64,000 nucleotides of DNA, from contig CAZAEQ010000006.1 in the NCBI GenBank assembly GCA_964484185.1, positions 62,001 through 126,000 on the forward strand. Direction: 5' to 3'. The position numbers and the translations under genes are program-made. This stretch comes from F1-120-MAGs238 sp964484185. GTDB taxonomy: Bacteria; Planctomycetota; Phycisphaerae; Phycisphaerales; UBA1924. The notes under the pieces are model-generated. The model ran no database searches and was not told the DNA's origin. It saw nothing but the letters and a program-made list of their open reading frames with translations. Of the stretch, positions 1 through 8,968 are shown in pieces (positions within the stretch are counted from its first letter, which is position 1; every line of letters begins with the position of its first letter).

Positions 1-354
1 CTCCTCCGCCGCGTGAAGGAGCAGGGGGGCGTCGCCAAGACCGGCATCATGGTCGGGATCGGCGAACGCGATGATGAAGTGCTCGATCTCATAGATGACC
101 TGTTGGAAAATACGAAGACTGAAAATGGCTCGGCCGACATTCTGACGATCGGCCAGTATCTTCAGCCAACACGCAATCACCTGCCACTCGATCGCTTTGT
201 GCATCCCGACACTTTTGCGATGTTCAAAAAAGAAGGCCTCTCCCGCGGCATGAAAGTAGTCGAATCCGGCCCCTTGGTCCGCTCAAGCTACCACGCCGAT
301 CATCAGGCGGATGAATTGACAGACATCATCAACTCTCGCAAGATTGTGAAGTAA
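1..354 (+). CDS. lipA: Lipoyl synthase, C-terminal part (5' truncated)
   Basis: This is the last ~117 residues of LipA, the radical-SAM enzyme that inserts two sulfurs into octanoyl groups on lipoyl domains. The reading frame is open from the first base of the window, so the gene begins upstream. The conserved C-terminal blocks are visible: KTGIMVGIGE, LTIGQYLQP, FVHPDTF and GPLVRSSYHAD, the last carrying the RSSYH segment typical of lipoyl synthases. The N-terminal Cys clusters that bind the Fe-S centres lie outside the window. A possible target, the glycine cleavage H protein, is encoded at about 22.2-22.6 kb, but not in the same operon. The ppk2 gene follows 31 bases downstream on the same strand. 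Confidence 0.95.
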   Translation, partial: LLRRVKEQGGVAKTGIMVGIGERDDEVLDLIDDLLENTKTENGSADILTIGQYLQPTRNHLPLDRFVHPDTFAMFKKEGLSRGMKVVESGPLVRSSYHADHQADELTDIINSRKIVK

Positions 355-385
355 CGCGCAGGCATTCGCGTGATATCCTCCCTTG

Positions 386-1213
386 ATGTCACTTCGAAAG
401 ACACTCAGCGTTCGCCCTCGGACCAAGGTCGATCTCTCAAAGATCGACCCTTCTGCAACTCCAGGTCGCAAGGGAGAAAGCAGTCTCGAACGCGAGCAGT
501 CCGAGGCACAGCTTGAGGCAAACAAAGCCAAGCTCCTTGACCTGCAGACCAATCTCTACGCTGAAAACCAGCGATCGCTCCTGATCGTGCTGCAAGGCAT
601 GGACACCAGCGGCAAGGATGGCTGCATTCGCCATGTGATCACGGGTTTTAATCCTCAGGGTTGCACAGTGACGTCATTCAAACAGCCAAGCGCAGAAGAA
701 CTCGATCACGATTTTCTCTGGCGGATTCACAAAGCAATTCCCGCCAAGGGCGATGTTGGTGTTTTCAACCGCTCTCATTATGAAGACGTTCTGATCACCC
801 GCGTTCACAAGATGATCTCAAAAAATACCTGCGAAGAACGCTACGAAGTCATCAATCGCTTCGAGCGCATGCTGGTGGAAAATGGCAACGTCACCATCTT
901 GAAGTTCTATCTTCACATCTCCAAAGAAGAACAGAAAGAGCGCTTGCAGGCACGCCTTGATGATTCAAAAAAGACATGGAAATTCTCGCTTGGCGACCTC
1001 GAAGAGCGCAAACTCTGGCGCGATTATCAGGATGCATACGAGGCGGTACTCTCAAAGTGCTCAGTCAAAAATGCCCCGTGGTACATCATTCCCGCCGACA
1101 AGAAGTGGTACCGTGACTGGGCGGTCTCAGAGATCATCCGCGAGACGATGGAAGACATGAACCCCAGGCCGCCAGCGTCAACGATCGATGTGAAAGCAAT
1201 CAAGATTCGGTGA
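386..1213 (+). CDS. ppk2: Polyphosphate kinase 2 family protein (polyphosphate:nucleotide phosphotransferase)
   Basis: A 275-residue PPK2-family kinase, expected to transfer phosphate from polyphosphate to AMP/ADP or a related nucleotide in the cytoplasm. The Walker A motif GMDTSGKDG is at about residues 71-79. The following block FNRSHYEDVL (about 127-136) is the family's conserved lid/Walker-B neighbourhood. Length and the N-terminal basic segment fit single-domain PPK2 proteins. A TTG at 383 and an ATG at 386 are adjacent in frame; the ATG is taken as start. Substrate class (AMP, ADP or both) cannot be settled by eye. It is co-directional with lipA and convergent with the DUF3592-like genes. 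Family assignment is firm; nucleotide preference is unknown. Confidence 0.92.
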   Translation: MSLRKTLSVRPRTKVDLSKIDPSATPGRKGESSLEREQSEAQLEANKAKLLDLQTNLYAENQRSLLIVLQGMDTSGKDGCIRHVITGFNPQGCTVTSFKQPSAEELDHDFLWRIHKAIPAKGDVGVFNRSHYEDVLITRVHKMISKNTCEERYEVINRFERMLVENGNVTILKFYLHISKEEQKERLQARLDDSKKTWKFSLGDLEERKLWRDYQDAYEAVLSKCSVKNAPWYIIPADKKWYRDWAVSEIIRETMEDMNPRPPASTIDVKAIKIR

Positions 1214-1230
1214 CGTCAAAACGGTCCGTG

Positions 1231-2310
1231 TTATCGCTCAGTTGTGGCGTCAAAATCGGCCTTTTCAATCTGCAGCCGCTGCCGCAACCAGGAACACAGT
1301 CTCTCGCAGCGTGCCCGATTGAGCGTTATTGACTTGACTCGATGCGTGTGCTCTTGCTGCATAACACTATCCATCGTCAGCACTGGAAAGTACATCGCCT
1401 CCTCAAGCACACCTGTTGTGCCCACACTCCTCTGGCTCGCCGGATGCACATCGATCAGGTCGTGATAGTCAAAACTCGCTCGAGGAACCTTCGAAAATCG
1501 AAACGTGGGCAGGACCTGAAGCTTGAGTCTGGCATCATCGAGCACAATCGCGCCGGCATCATGACGCGTCAAAAGCACAGTGATTCCGAAAACGCTCAGT
1601 ATGAATGCAAGCGGCGCGCCCGCGATCAGCCATGCCATATAGGGCTCTATTGCCATCGTGGACCTGCCAACTTGCACTGCGACACACCCGATTCCAGCAA
1701 TCAGAAACGCAATCCAGGCACTGGCGATCCTCACCTTGTTCTGCGGCGGCAATACCACCGCGCCTGTCTGAGTCAGTTTCGTATTCATCGGCAACGAATC
1801 TCCGTGGACGTCGTCACGGCTATGGCAGAAATACGGCAGAAAGAGCCCAAACGCTCCAAAAAGCCCGCCAAACGTCATTGATGAAATCGCACCGATTCGC
1901 AGAGTGGTGTCCAGCACAGCTCGGGAAGGTTGCGACGGCTCAAAATGTGCAGTGCCTGCAGCACCGCTTGTCGCGACCGCTACTAAAGCCGCCGCATCAC
2001 GAGCGGATGAAAAGCGTTGGTCGAATACCGCGAACTTGTCGCCGAAATAGGCTGTGGTCTGGTACGTAAACTTGAACTGCGGATAAATTGAGAAGCTCAC
2101 CGATCCCTTTGAACCCGGATGTGGATCAAATCTGACTTGCAGAATCTCAGCCGGCGCCTTCACACCCTGTCTGATGCGTTGAAGTTCCTGCAACTTCTGT
2201 GCTTGCCACGCAATACTCGTAACTCCGCCGCCAAACACGAGAAAAGCAAGAGCAAACACGGCAATTGCTGATAGACGCTTCTTCCATTTGGGACGCAGAT
2301 CCGGATGCAT
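1231..2310 (-). CDS. DUF3592-like membrane protein (paralogue A)
   Basis: A 359-residue membrane protein resembling DUF3592 proteins. One N-terminal transmembrane helix (about residues 12-33) is followed by an extracytoplasmic segment of ~100 residues with the pattern FxYQTTAYFGDKFAVFDQ and HFEPSQPSRAVLD, the latter typical of DUF3592 (short 'Y-x-P-x-x-P-x-x-A-V-L' block). Then come further helices (about 137-160, 195-220, 225-250) and a ~100-residue cytoplasmic tail ending in CSWLRQRLQIEK. The start ATG has GGAG five bases upstream. It lies 42 bases downstream of a clear paralogue (2353-3363), and both share the HYEPGxPDRAILDTxxRFGAI-like block and the DAGAIVLDD segment. The function of the family is unknown. 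Confidence 0.75.
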   Translation of the reverse strand: MHPDLRPKWKKRLSAIAVFALAFLVFGGGVTSIAWQAQKLQELQRIRQGVKAPAEILQVRFDPHPGSKGSVSFSIYPQFKFTYQTTAYFGDKFAVFDQRFSSARDAAALVAVATSGAAGTAHFEPSQPSRAVLDTTLRIGAISSMTFGGLFGAFGLFLPYFCHSRDDVHGDSLPMNTKLTQTGAVVLPPQNKVRIASAWIAFLIAGIGCVAVQVGRSTMAIEPYMAWLIAGAPLAFILSVFGITVLLTRHDAGAIVLDDARLKLQVLPTFRFSKVPRASFDYHDLIDVHPASQRSVGTTGVLEEAMYFPVLTMDSVMQQEHTHRVKSITLNRARCERLCSWLRQRLQIEKADFDATTER

Positions 2311-2352
2311 GTCGTCTCCATCGAGTCCTCAGCGGTGGCGAGATTGTATGAG

Positions 2353-3363
2353 TCAATCCGACTGCTCAATTGCCATTCTGTCTCGCAACCAGGCACAGAG
2401 GCCTTCGCAATCTCCCCGATTCGATCGAAAACCCGCAAGGCGAAGAGTCGATTCGATTCCCTGCTTATCAAGATATCGAATCACTGGCACAAACTCGCCG
2501 CTGAACCTCCCGTGTTCGTTGTGACTGCCGGCGTCAACCTCAAGAATCTCATTATAGTTTAATACATGCTTTGCACTCTTTGAGAATCGCGCGTTCTGGC
2601 GGATTTTGAATTGAAGCTCATCATCGTCAAGCACAATCGCGCCGGCGTCGCTGCGTGTGAACGCTAAGGCAACCGCGAAAGTCGCGACCCAGATAATGAT
2701 GGGCGAAAACGCAATCCACCAGACCCACTCCTCTGCAACCGGTATCTGAAAACTATAAAAGGCGGGGGCAATGAGCAACATAAGAGAGATAACCGTCGCG
2801 CCGATTAACATATTCGTTCGGATCGAGTTCGTTGCGGGCAGAACAATCGCTCCATTTAAATGAGATGTGGCGTTCGCAGGAAGGTCGTCCAGCCATTTTC
2901 GATTTCGTTTAATGTGCATGTAGAAAATCTGCAATCCAACGCAGCTGAGAATTCCGGCCATCGTCACGAAACCGATGGCGCCAAAACGCATCGAGGTATC
3001 CAGAATCGCGCGGTCTGGATGGCCTGGTTCATAATGAGCTGTCGCGAACGCGTCAATCTGTGCTTCAATTGCTGCGGCCTCGAGGGCGTCCAGGGAAGGG
3101 AAGCGTTCCGCGAATACCGAAAACCGCTTACTGGTGTACTTCTGCCCTTCAGCCGTGTATGTGTAGCTGATATCAATTTCGTAATACGAGACGCCTTTGA
3201 CAGTATGTTGAATTACACCCAGATCATCAATGGTCGCTATCGCAGTCTTTCCCGTTCTGATCCGCGATAACTCACGAATGTCATGACTCATCAGATAGGT
3301 GGCGACCGTGCCACCGACGACGAAGACAATCAGAAAGACGAGGCCTCTCATCCAAGGTTTCAA
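2353..3363 (-). CDS. DUF3592-like membrane protein (paralogue B)
   Basis: A 336-residue paralogue of the downstream gene with the same plan: an N-terminal helix (about 7-25), an extracytoplasmic domain containing YTYTAEGQKY and HYEPGHPDRAILD, three more helices (about 127-145, 183-205, 215-235), then a soluble tail with DAGAIVLDDDEL and CAWLRDRMAIEQ. The frame opens with TTG at 3363; the first ATG is at 3351. The TTG is preferred because GAGAGGG lies six bases before it, whereas nothing similar precedes the ATG. The two genes are tandem on the minus strand and probably one transcript. Function unknown; duplication followed by divergence is the simplest reading. Confidence 0.75.
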   Translation of the reverse strand: MKPWMRGLVFLIVFVVGGTVATYLMSHDIRELSRIRTGKTAIATIDDLGVIQHTVKGVSYYEIDISYTYTAEGQKYTSKRFSVFAERFPSLDALEAAAIEAQIDAFATAHYEPGHPDRAILDTSMRFGAIGFVTMAGILSCVGLQIFYMHIKRNRKWLDDLPANATSHLNGAIVLPATNSIRTNMLIGATVISLMLLIAPAFYSFQIPVAEEWVWWIAFSPIIIWVATFAVALAFTRSDAGAIVLDDDELQFKIRQNARFSKSAKHVLNYNEILEVDAGSHNEHGRFSGEFVPVIRYLDKQGIESTLRLAGFRSNRGDCEGLCAWLRDRMAIEQSD

Positions 3364-3449
3364 TTTAGGCCCTCTCGAAGAGTCTTCCCGAACTTTCCAT
3401 TCAAAACGCTGCAGACATGGCGAAAAACTGCGAGAAAGTATATCTTCTG

Positions 3450-3875
3450 TCAGATACCGAGCATCTTCTTAAGTGCGATGGATTCTGTCGATGTCGCCCC
3501 CATCACGCTCAACCGGCTTTGCTTCACAAGCCCAAACTCCTTGAACCGCGCATCTGCTTTGATTTCGGCGAGCGTTACCTGTTTCTTCACGGCCTTCACG
3601 GCTGCCAGATCCACAACCGCATATTTCGGCTCGCCGCGATCGTTCTTTCCCGGATTATCCGGGTCTTCGTACGCACCCTTCACCACCTTCGCCAACCCAA
3701 CAATCGCTTTCTCGTCACCCGTGTGATACACAAGCACCTCATCGCCAACTTTCATCAATCGAAGCTGGATTAGCGCGGCAGGGCTCGTCACGCCCGTCCA
3801 TGTAGTCTTCTTATCCCGCTGCAGATCTGCGAACGAATAGGTACTCGGCTCAGTCTTTACCAGGTACATCGCCAT
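3450..3875 (-). CDS. EVE domain protein
   Basis: A 141-residue single-domain EVE protein (PUA-like fold; family members bind modified bases in DNA or RNA). Visible family features are the N-terminal YLVKTEPSTYSFADL, the block TTWTGVTSPAALIQLRLMKVGD, and VLVYHTGDEKAIVGLAKV, which carry the conserved Trp and the YHTG..K.IVG signature. Three in-frame starts exist (GTG 3878, ATG 3875, ATG 3869); ATG 3875 is chosen because AGGAG sits seven bases upstream. It is followed by the DUF3592-like pair and preceded by the aldose epimerase gene, all on the minus strand. No restriction or tRNA-modification partner is adjacent. Family is confident; the ligand is unknown. Confidence 0.9.
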   Translation of the reverse strand: MAMYLVKTEPSTYSFADLQRDKKTTWTGVTSPAALIQLRLMKVGDEVLVYHTGDEKAIVGLAKVVKGAYEDPDNPGKNDRGEPKYAVVDLAAVKAVKKQVTLAEIKADARFKEFGLVKQSRLSVMGATSTESIALKKMLGI

Positions 3876-3886
3876 CACAATTCTCC

Positions 3887-4801
3887 TCAGATCGTCGCGA
3901 ACTCAAAAACAGTTTCCAGTCGTATGTTTTCTCCGGGACGCAGCACCCTCACACCCGTGTTCTTCCAGCCTTGTACCGCCAGATTCATTCCATCATTTAC
4001 ATGGGTCACAGGTTCCAGGCAGAAAAACGCCGGTTCGACCCCACCCTCACCGCTGTAAATCACTGCATGCCCGCATCCGCCACGTGATTTCAGGCTCAAT
4101 CGCAGCGTTTCCGGCCACACAATCTCCGCGTCAAATTCATCGGTCCGCAGCGAGAATACATCATCGAGCCCGCCATGCACTGTCCAGCCATCACGCAGCG
4201 CCTGACACAGTTCATCATCTGAAGTCTCGCCCACAGGCATCATACCTTCACACGCATATTTCATCGCGACCGGCAGTCTCACCAGCGCAGCCTCTTGTGC
4301 GCTCTTAGCGAGCCGTGTCATGAAAAACGGATGCAACCCGATTCCACAAGGCATCGCCCGTGTATCGCGGTTCTTTACCGTCACACTCAGGGACAGCGCC
4401 ATTCCATCCAGCTGATAGCGGACGATGCACTCATACTTCCAGGGCCAGTTCTGTCCCTTGGCGCCATCACGAACTGTTTGCATCCGCACACTCTGCGGCG
4501 AGCGATCCAGAATTTTAAACGTCGCCTCTTTCACATCCCCATGAATCGCGGTTCCATCTTCCCAATCGCTTTGCAAGGCAATCTCGCGACCTTCCCACGC
4601 TAATGTGGCATCGCGAATTCGATTGCTCCAGGGTGCAAGCACGTAACACGCCAGTTCATTAAACCAGGACGAATCCTGTTTGCCCCGCAGCACCGATGTC
4701 CATTGACCTTTCAACTTTAATTCAAATGTGGCGAGTCCGCCGCCAAGGTCAGGGCGCACAACAACTCGGGCGTTCTCGTTCTCAAGGACGACACTTTGCA
4801 T
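3887..4801 (-). CDS. Aldose 1-epimerase (galactose mutarotase-like)
   Basis: A 304-residue cytoplasmic protein of the aldose 1-epimerase/galactose mutarotase superfamily, which interconverts alpha and beta anomers of aldoses. The catalytic arrangement is visible: His 87 in AIHGDV, His 157 in GIGLHPFF, and the general-base Glu 263 in FFCLEPVTH. The N-terminal LAPWSNRIRD block binds substrate in the family. Length matches. The gene sits 11 bases upstream of the EVE gene and probably shares its transcript. Sugar specificity cannot be inferred, since no galactose or other sugar catabolic genes flank it. Confidence 0.88.
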   Translation of the reverse strand: MQSVVLENENARVVVRPDLGGGLATFELKLKGQWTSVLRGKQDSSWFNELACYVLAPWSNRIRDATLAWEGREIALQSDWEDGTAIHGDVKEATFKILDRSPQSVRMQTVRDGAKGQNWPWKYECIVRYQLDGMALSLSVTVKNRDTRAMPCGIGLHPFFMTRLAKSAQEAALVRLPVAMKYACEGMMPVGETSDDELCQALRDGWTVHGGLDDVFSLRTDEFDAEIVWPETLRLSLKSRGGCGHAVIYSGEGGVEPAFFCLEPVTHVNDGMNLAVQGWKNTGVRVLRPGENIRLETVFEFATI

Positions 4802-5020
4802 CTTTCAGGATAGTCAACGCGTAAACCATGGTCCGAGAAACCCCATGGCATCTGTCTCGTCAGTCTACAAATCCGTTTATTCCGTCCCCTCCAACTGCAA
4901 CTGCGCGATCGCAATCCCTTGCCCCACTTCAGGGTCGATAGCCTCGTCGCGCTGTTCGATATCTACATCATACAGAACGACGCATGACTCGAAGATTGCG
5001 TGCTACAAGAGGATTCAGCC

Positions 5021-8000
5021 GTGCCAGAAGAGAAATCGCCTCGCCCCCATGCTTCCAATCCGTCACCCGCCGCCAAAGCTGCGGATGCGGAAGTTCTGTC
5101 GTTGCTCTCAGATTTCGAGAACAGCGTTGATGCGCTGAAGAAACTCTGCGCGACCAAACCTCGCGCGGGCGCCGCCTCGGTACCGGGCGCTCTGGATCGT
5201 GCTCAGACCGAAAAGCGGGCTGCCGAACTTCGGGCTAGTCTGGAGAAGCAGACCCTCGAGCTTAAGCGCCGTGCCGCGGAGCTTGACCAGCAGGCTCAGG
5301 AAATCGAACGTGCCCGCCGTGAGTTCGCCGCGGAAGTAGAGCGTCAGAAGTCCAGCGTGGTCGAGCAATTGTCCCAGGGTAAGGTCGAACAAAACAACCT
5401 CTCGCAGCGAGAAGAGTCTCTGGTCGCAAGACTTGCTTCAGCTGAGGCGATTCGATCGAATGTAGAATCAAAGCTCCGTGAACTTGAGCGTCGTGAGAGC
5501 GCGTTTGAAGAAAAACTCAACTCCGGTGTTCTGGATACCAGGATCGTTGAACTGAACTCCCGCCTCGTCGATGCACAGGCCCTCGCTGAACACAAAAGCA
5601 GCGAGCTCTGCGAGCACAGACGTCGACTTGAAGCGGCTGAGGGCCAGATCGCGGCACTCGCTTCGCAGCTTCAGGCTGCCCAGTCCACGCCAATGGCAAA
5701 TGCCGTGCCCGCGTCCCAGGATCCGGAGATTGTCCGTGCTCGCGAGAAGCTCGAGGAGCTGCTTGTCGCGACTCGAAAAGATCTCGATGCCGCACAGCAG
5801 GAGGCTGCTGAGCACAAACTGCGTGCAGAGCACGCAGAGGTCGCCCTGGATGATGTTCGTCGCCAGAGCACACGAATAACCGATACCACTCGCGAACTGC
5901 ATGACGAGAACGATCTTCTGAAGCGAGAGCTTGAGGCTATCCGGCAGTCGCTCGAGGAATCAAAAACTCAGGCCGAGATCACCAGCAGTCAACATGTTGA
6001 ATTCCTGCGTCGCCAGGAAACTTCCGCGGCGACGATCGCCCAGCTCGAGAAACGGCTTGAAGGGCTTCTGGAACTCGAACCACTCAAGGCCTCAATCCGC
6101 GAGGAGATCGAGCAGGAATTTCAGGCTCCGTTTGCCCGGGCCGCTGAGCGCGCCAACATGGCCGAAACAGCTGCCGCGGCCGCAAACGCCGAACTCGCTG
6201 CACTTCGCGCACGCAGCGCAAGTGAAACCGCGCACATGGCTGCTCTGCAAGTTCAGTTTGCCGATCTGACCCAGACGCTCAACCAGCGCGATGAACAGCT
6301 CTCTGCGCAAACAAGTAAACACCAGCTTGCGGTGCTGGGACAGGCACAACTGGAACAGGAGCTTCGCGAGGAGCAGGACAAGTCGCGCACAGCCGAACAG
6401 AAGTTGGCAACGCTTGAATCTCAGCATCTTGAGCTTCTGCAGCGGACTTCTTCGCTGGAACGAGCACTGAATGAGTCGCGCGAGATCGCCCAGCGCAACG
6501 AATCGCTCGCGCAACGCACCGAGGCAGAACTTGCCGCGGCACAGCGTCGCGTGACCCAGCTGGAAGGATCTGCTCAGGAACTGCGCTCACAGTTCGATTT
6601 TGCCGGGTCTCGCGGCGAGGCCGACAGTCTCACAATCGCCTCGCTTGAAAGTGAACTTGCTGCAGCACGCGAGCGGCTTGAATCGGCACAACAGCAGCAC
6701 AATGTTGCCGTCGCACAGATTGATGAAATACGCGCACGCTTTGAAACCGAACGCGTCTCGCTTCAGTCAGCGCTGGGCGACGCATCGGCGGAGCATGAAC
6801 AGGCCGTGATTGAGCTAAATGCAATGAGCAACGCGGTGTCGGAAAAGAACGAACAGCTGGCGATCATGGAGATGCAGCTCGCCGCCGCGAACTCTCTTGC
6901 TTCACAGGTTGATAACCTGCGACAGGAGAACACGCGGCTCACCGGTTCGCTTGTTGAAAGCACAAATGTTGCGAACTCTGCCGCAGCTCGAATTCAGGAA
7001 CTGGAACTGAGTATTGTGGCCGCCGAATCGCAGCTTGCAGAAATGCAGGAACGTCTTTCACAGGTGCCTGCAGGTGATAGCGATGTTGGTGCCATGAAAG
7101 GCAAGCTCGAGTTGCTTAAAGACCGCCTGCGCACAGAAATCGCGGCACACGATGCCGACCTTGAACGTATCGCTGAGCTCGAACGTCAGATCGCGAATCG
7201 CCCGATTGCCCAGCCAGTTAGTGGCGTGGTTGTATCGACCGGTCGCATTGAACGCCTGCGGCTGCATCGCCGCCTGCGTCGCGAGCAGACCAGCAAGCTC
7301 AGAAACCTCGGCGATTCGCTGCGGTCGCGGTTTGAAATCTGCGAACAGCTCATCGGTCAGCGTGCCCAGCTTGCTGTCGCGCAGCAGATGGTGAACGAAG
7401 CGCAGCGTAAGGTCCAGGCCAAGCAGGCCGGGTCGCGTGTGGGAGTTGTCGCGTTCTTTGCAGCTATGACCGTTCTAATCCTGGCATGTCTTTCGTGGGC
7501 CGCTGCCGGGCAGTTGTTCCCAGGCCGCTACGCAAGCCGGGTCACGATTCAGGCCGATGGCCGTGGTCGTGACTTGCCCATGGAAGAATTGCAGGAATGG
7601 CAGCGATTCCACGAGGACATGCTCACTTCGCCTGGATTCTCTGAGAAAATTGCGGATCACATGAGAAAGTTCGGCATCATGAATCTGGCCACGCCAACGG
7701 CCGTGAACCAGCGGATGAAGGAAGACCTTTCTTCAGAATCGCCAACGCCCGGTGAATTGGTCATCGAACTCCGCGGCGATGGCGCTGCGAGGACTACACG
7801 CGAACTCAATGCCCTGGCAACTCGCTTCGCCAGCGAGGCTCAGGAACTGCGGACACGCCGCAACGATGGGGCGATCACCACTATTACCAAGCCCGCGGCG
7901 GCTTTGCCAGAACCAATTGACAACAGTCGCCTGATTGGCGCAGCGGGGATTCTGGGCGGAACCGTCTCGCTTGCAGCGCTGATCAGTATGCTTCTCTATC

Positions 8001-8119
8001 GCAAGCTGGTGTCAACGAAGTCGAAGTTCGAGACTGATATCGCACTTGCTGGCATGCTCGATGCAAGCAAGTGGCCTGATCCGACGCTGGGTCTGGAAAA
8101 GTCCAAAAAGGCTGCGTGA
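5021..8119 (+). CDS. Giant coiled-coil protein with C-terminal Wzz-like two-helix membrane domain
   Basis: A 1032-residue protein with two parts. Residues ~1-730 are an almost continuous Ala/Glu/Gln/Leu-rich coiled coil with heptad spacing and no predicted membrane segment. After a basic patch (RLRLHRRLRREQTSKLRNL) comes a helix (about 810-830, VVAFFAAMTVLILACLSWAA), an extracytoplasmic domain of ~135 residues, and a second helix (about 970-990, LIGAAGILGGTVSLAALISM), then a short basic tail. The helix-loop-helix end resembles Wzz/polysaccharide co-polymerase proteins. In-frame GTGs occur at 5000 and 5021; 5021 is chosen because AAGAGGA lies seven bases upstream. It is monocistronic, ending at a shared terminator. 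Function is unrecognised; a role in envelope organisation or polysaccharide export is inference. Confidence 0.8.
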   Translation: MPEEKSPRPHASNPSPAAKAADAEVLSLLSDFENSVDALKKLCATKPRAGAASVPGALDRAQTEKRAAELRASLEKQTLELKRRAAELDQQAQEIERARREFAAEVERQKSSVVEQLSQGKVEQNNLSQREESLVARLASAEAIRSNVESKLRELERRESAFEEKLNSGVLDTRIVELNSRLVDAQALAEHKSSELCEHRRRLEAAEGQIAALASQLQAAQSTPMANAVPASQDPEIVRAREKLEELLVATRKDLDAAQQEAAEHKLRAEHAEVALDDVRRQSTRITDTTRELHDENDLLKRELEAIRQSLEESKTQAEITSSQHVEFLRRQETSAATIAQLEKRLEGLLELEPLKASIREEIEQEFQAPFARAAERANMAETAAAAANAELAALRARSASETAHMAALQVQFADLTQTLNQRDEQLSAQTSKHQLAVLGQAQLEQELREEQDKSRTAEQKLATLESQHLELLQRTSSLERALNESREIAQRNESLAQRTEAELAAAQRRVTQLEGSAQELRSQFDFAGSRGEADSLTIASLESELAAARERLESAQQQHNVAVAQIDEIRARFETERVSLQSALGDASAEHEQAVIELNAMSNAVSEKNEQLAIMEMQLAAANSLASQVDNLRQENTRLTGSLVESTNVANSAAARIQELELSIVAAESQLAEMQERLSQVPAGDSDVGAMKGKLELLKDRLRTEIAAHDADLERIAELERQIANRPIAQPVSGVVVSTGRIERLRLHRRLRREQTSKLRNLGDSLRSRFEICEQLIGQRAQLAVAQQMVNEAQRKVQAKQAGSRVGVVAFFAAMTVLILACLSWAAAGQLFPGRYASRVTIQADGRGRDLPMEELQEWQRFHEDMLTSPGFSEKIADHMRKFGIMNLATPTAVNQRMKEDLSSESPTPGELVIELRGDGAARTTRELNALATRFASEAQELRTRRNDGAITTITKPAAALPEPIDNSRLIGAAGILGGTVSLAALISMLLYRKLVSTKSKFETDIALAGMLDASKWPDPTLGLEKSKKAA

Positions 8120-8133
8120 GACCTGAAAGAAAA

Positions 8134-8157
8134 GAGGCAGCCGAATTCGACTGCCTC
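8134..8157 (-). terminator. Intrinsic terminator between convergent genes
   Basis: GAGGCAG and CTGCCTC form a perfect 7-bp stem around a 10-base centre that is itself CGAATTCG, so 22 bases are palindromic except one pair. Read on the minus strand the stem is followed by TTTTCTTTC (8125-8133), as expected for a Rho-independent terminator of the anti-sigma gene. On the plus strand the trailing bases are not T-rich. Confidence 0.7.
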
Positions 8158-8182
8158 CATAAGGTCAAGATTTCAGAATCGT

Positions 8183-8968
8183 TCAGGCTTTCATCACGAT
8201 GGTTTCGGTCCCATCGCTATTGATCTGAACGATTGCAAGGCTTGAAAGCTGAGTGGTTGCAACCTTGATTTCTGCAAAGGTGCGGCCGCCATCTGAGGTG
8301 AAAACCGCAAGTTCCTTCTCGGCCTTGCCTGCCGAATCAAGCAAGACGATTTTAAATTTCTGGCCAACATGGCTGGGGAAATTCAAGCACTGAAACTGAG
8401 CTTCAGTCCACTCGGGATGATGGAACACAGCAGCCTCGCCGGCGAATCCAGGTTGAGCCTTGAAGATCGTGTGAAGGGTCTTGTCGCTGAAAGCGATATC
8501 ACGGGGTTTGCGGGGGAACTGAGCGCCGAAATCTTTGGAAAGTCCGATCTGAGTGGTTTGTTGAGAAACAGACTGAACGTCCACAAGCAACTGAACAATG
8601 ACGCCGCCCATCACAACACAGGCAGCGGCAAGACCCAACGATGAAGCCCGCCACATTGCGGAGACTGCACGAGACTTCTTCGACATCGGCAAAACGCGGC
8701 CAGCCTTGTGTTCAACGCTCTGGGACTTGCCAGCCGCGTCCTTAATTGCTGCCAGAACAGTTGCCTTCATTTCCGCCGGAAGTTCAATGCCACTATCCAA
8801 GCCATCAGCCAGGTCGAAACGGACTGCGCGATCTTGTTCTGCACGAAGCTGCGCCTTGAGATCGGCGGGCAGCTTCAGGAACGCACTGTCGAAGCGCTCG
8901 CGTTCCTGCTCGTCGAGCAAGCCGAGTGCATCCAAGTGTGCGTTTTCAATCATTTCTTGCCACGTCAT
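8183..8968 (-). CDS. Membrane anti-sigma factor
   Basis: A 261-residue protein with a ~105-residue N-terminal cytoplasmic part, one membrane helix (about 108-129) and a ~130-residue extracytoplasmic C-terminal domain. It overlaps the stop of the ECF sigma gene by ATGA, the classic coupling of sigma and anti-sigma. The N-terminal part (HLDALGLLDEQERERFDSAF) matches the start of anti-sigma-K/RskA-type proteins; no zinc-binding HxxxCxxC motif is present. The C-terminal domain (PEWTEAQFQC, LDSAGKAEKELAVFTSDGG) resembles the RskA C-terminal domain. Its expected role is to sequester the cognate sigma until an envelope signal releases it. A terminator follows the gene. Confidence 0.85.
   Translation of the reverse strand: MTWQEMIENAHLDALGLLDEQERERFDSAFLKLPADLKAQLRAEQDRAVRFDLADGLDSGIELPAEMKATVLAAIKDAAGKSQSVEHKAGRVLPMSKKSRAVSAMWRASSLGLAAACVVMGGVIVQLLVDVQSVSQQTTQIGLSKDFGAQFPRKPRDIAFSDKTLHTIFKAQPGFAGEAAVFHHPEWTEAQFQCLNFPSHVGQKFKIVLLDSAGKAEKELAVFTSDGGRTFAEIKVATTQLSSLAIVQINSDGTETIVMKA

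Noticed and set aside
4866..4999. A 40-codon minus-strand reading frame (…ESCVVLYDVDIEQRDEAID…) in the gap before the coiled-coil gene
   Set aside because: It is bounded by a stop upstream, lacks any start codon, and its upstream side lies inside a clear plus-strand gene; the pleasing composition is probably chance.
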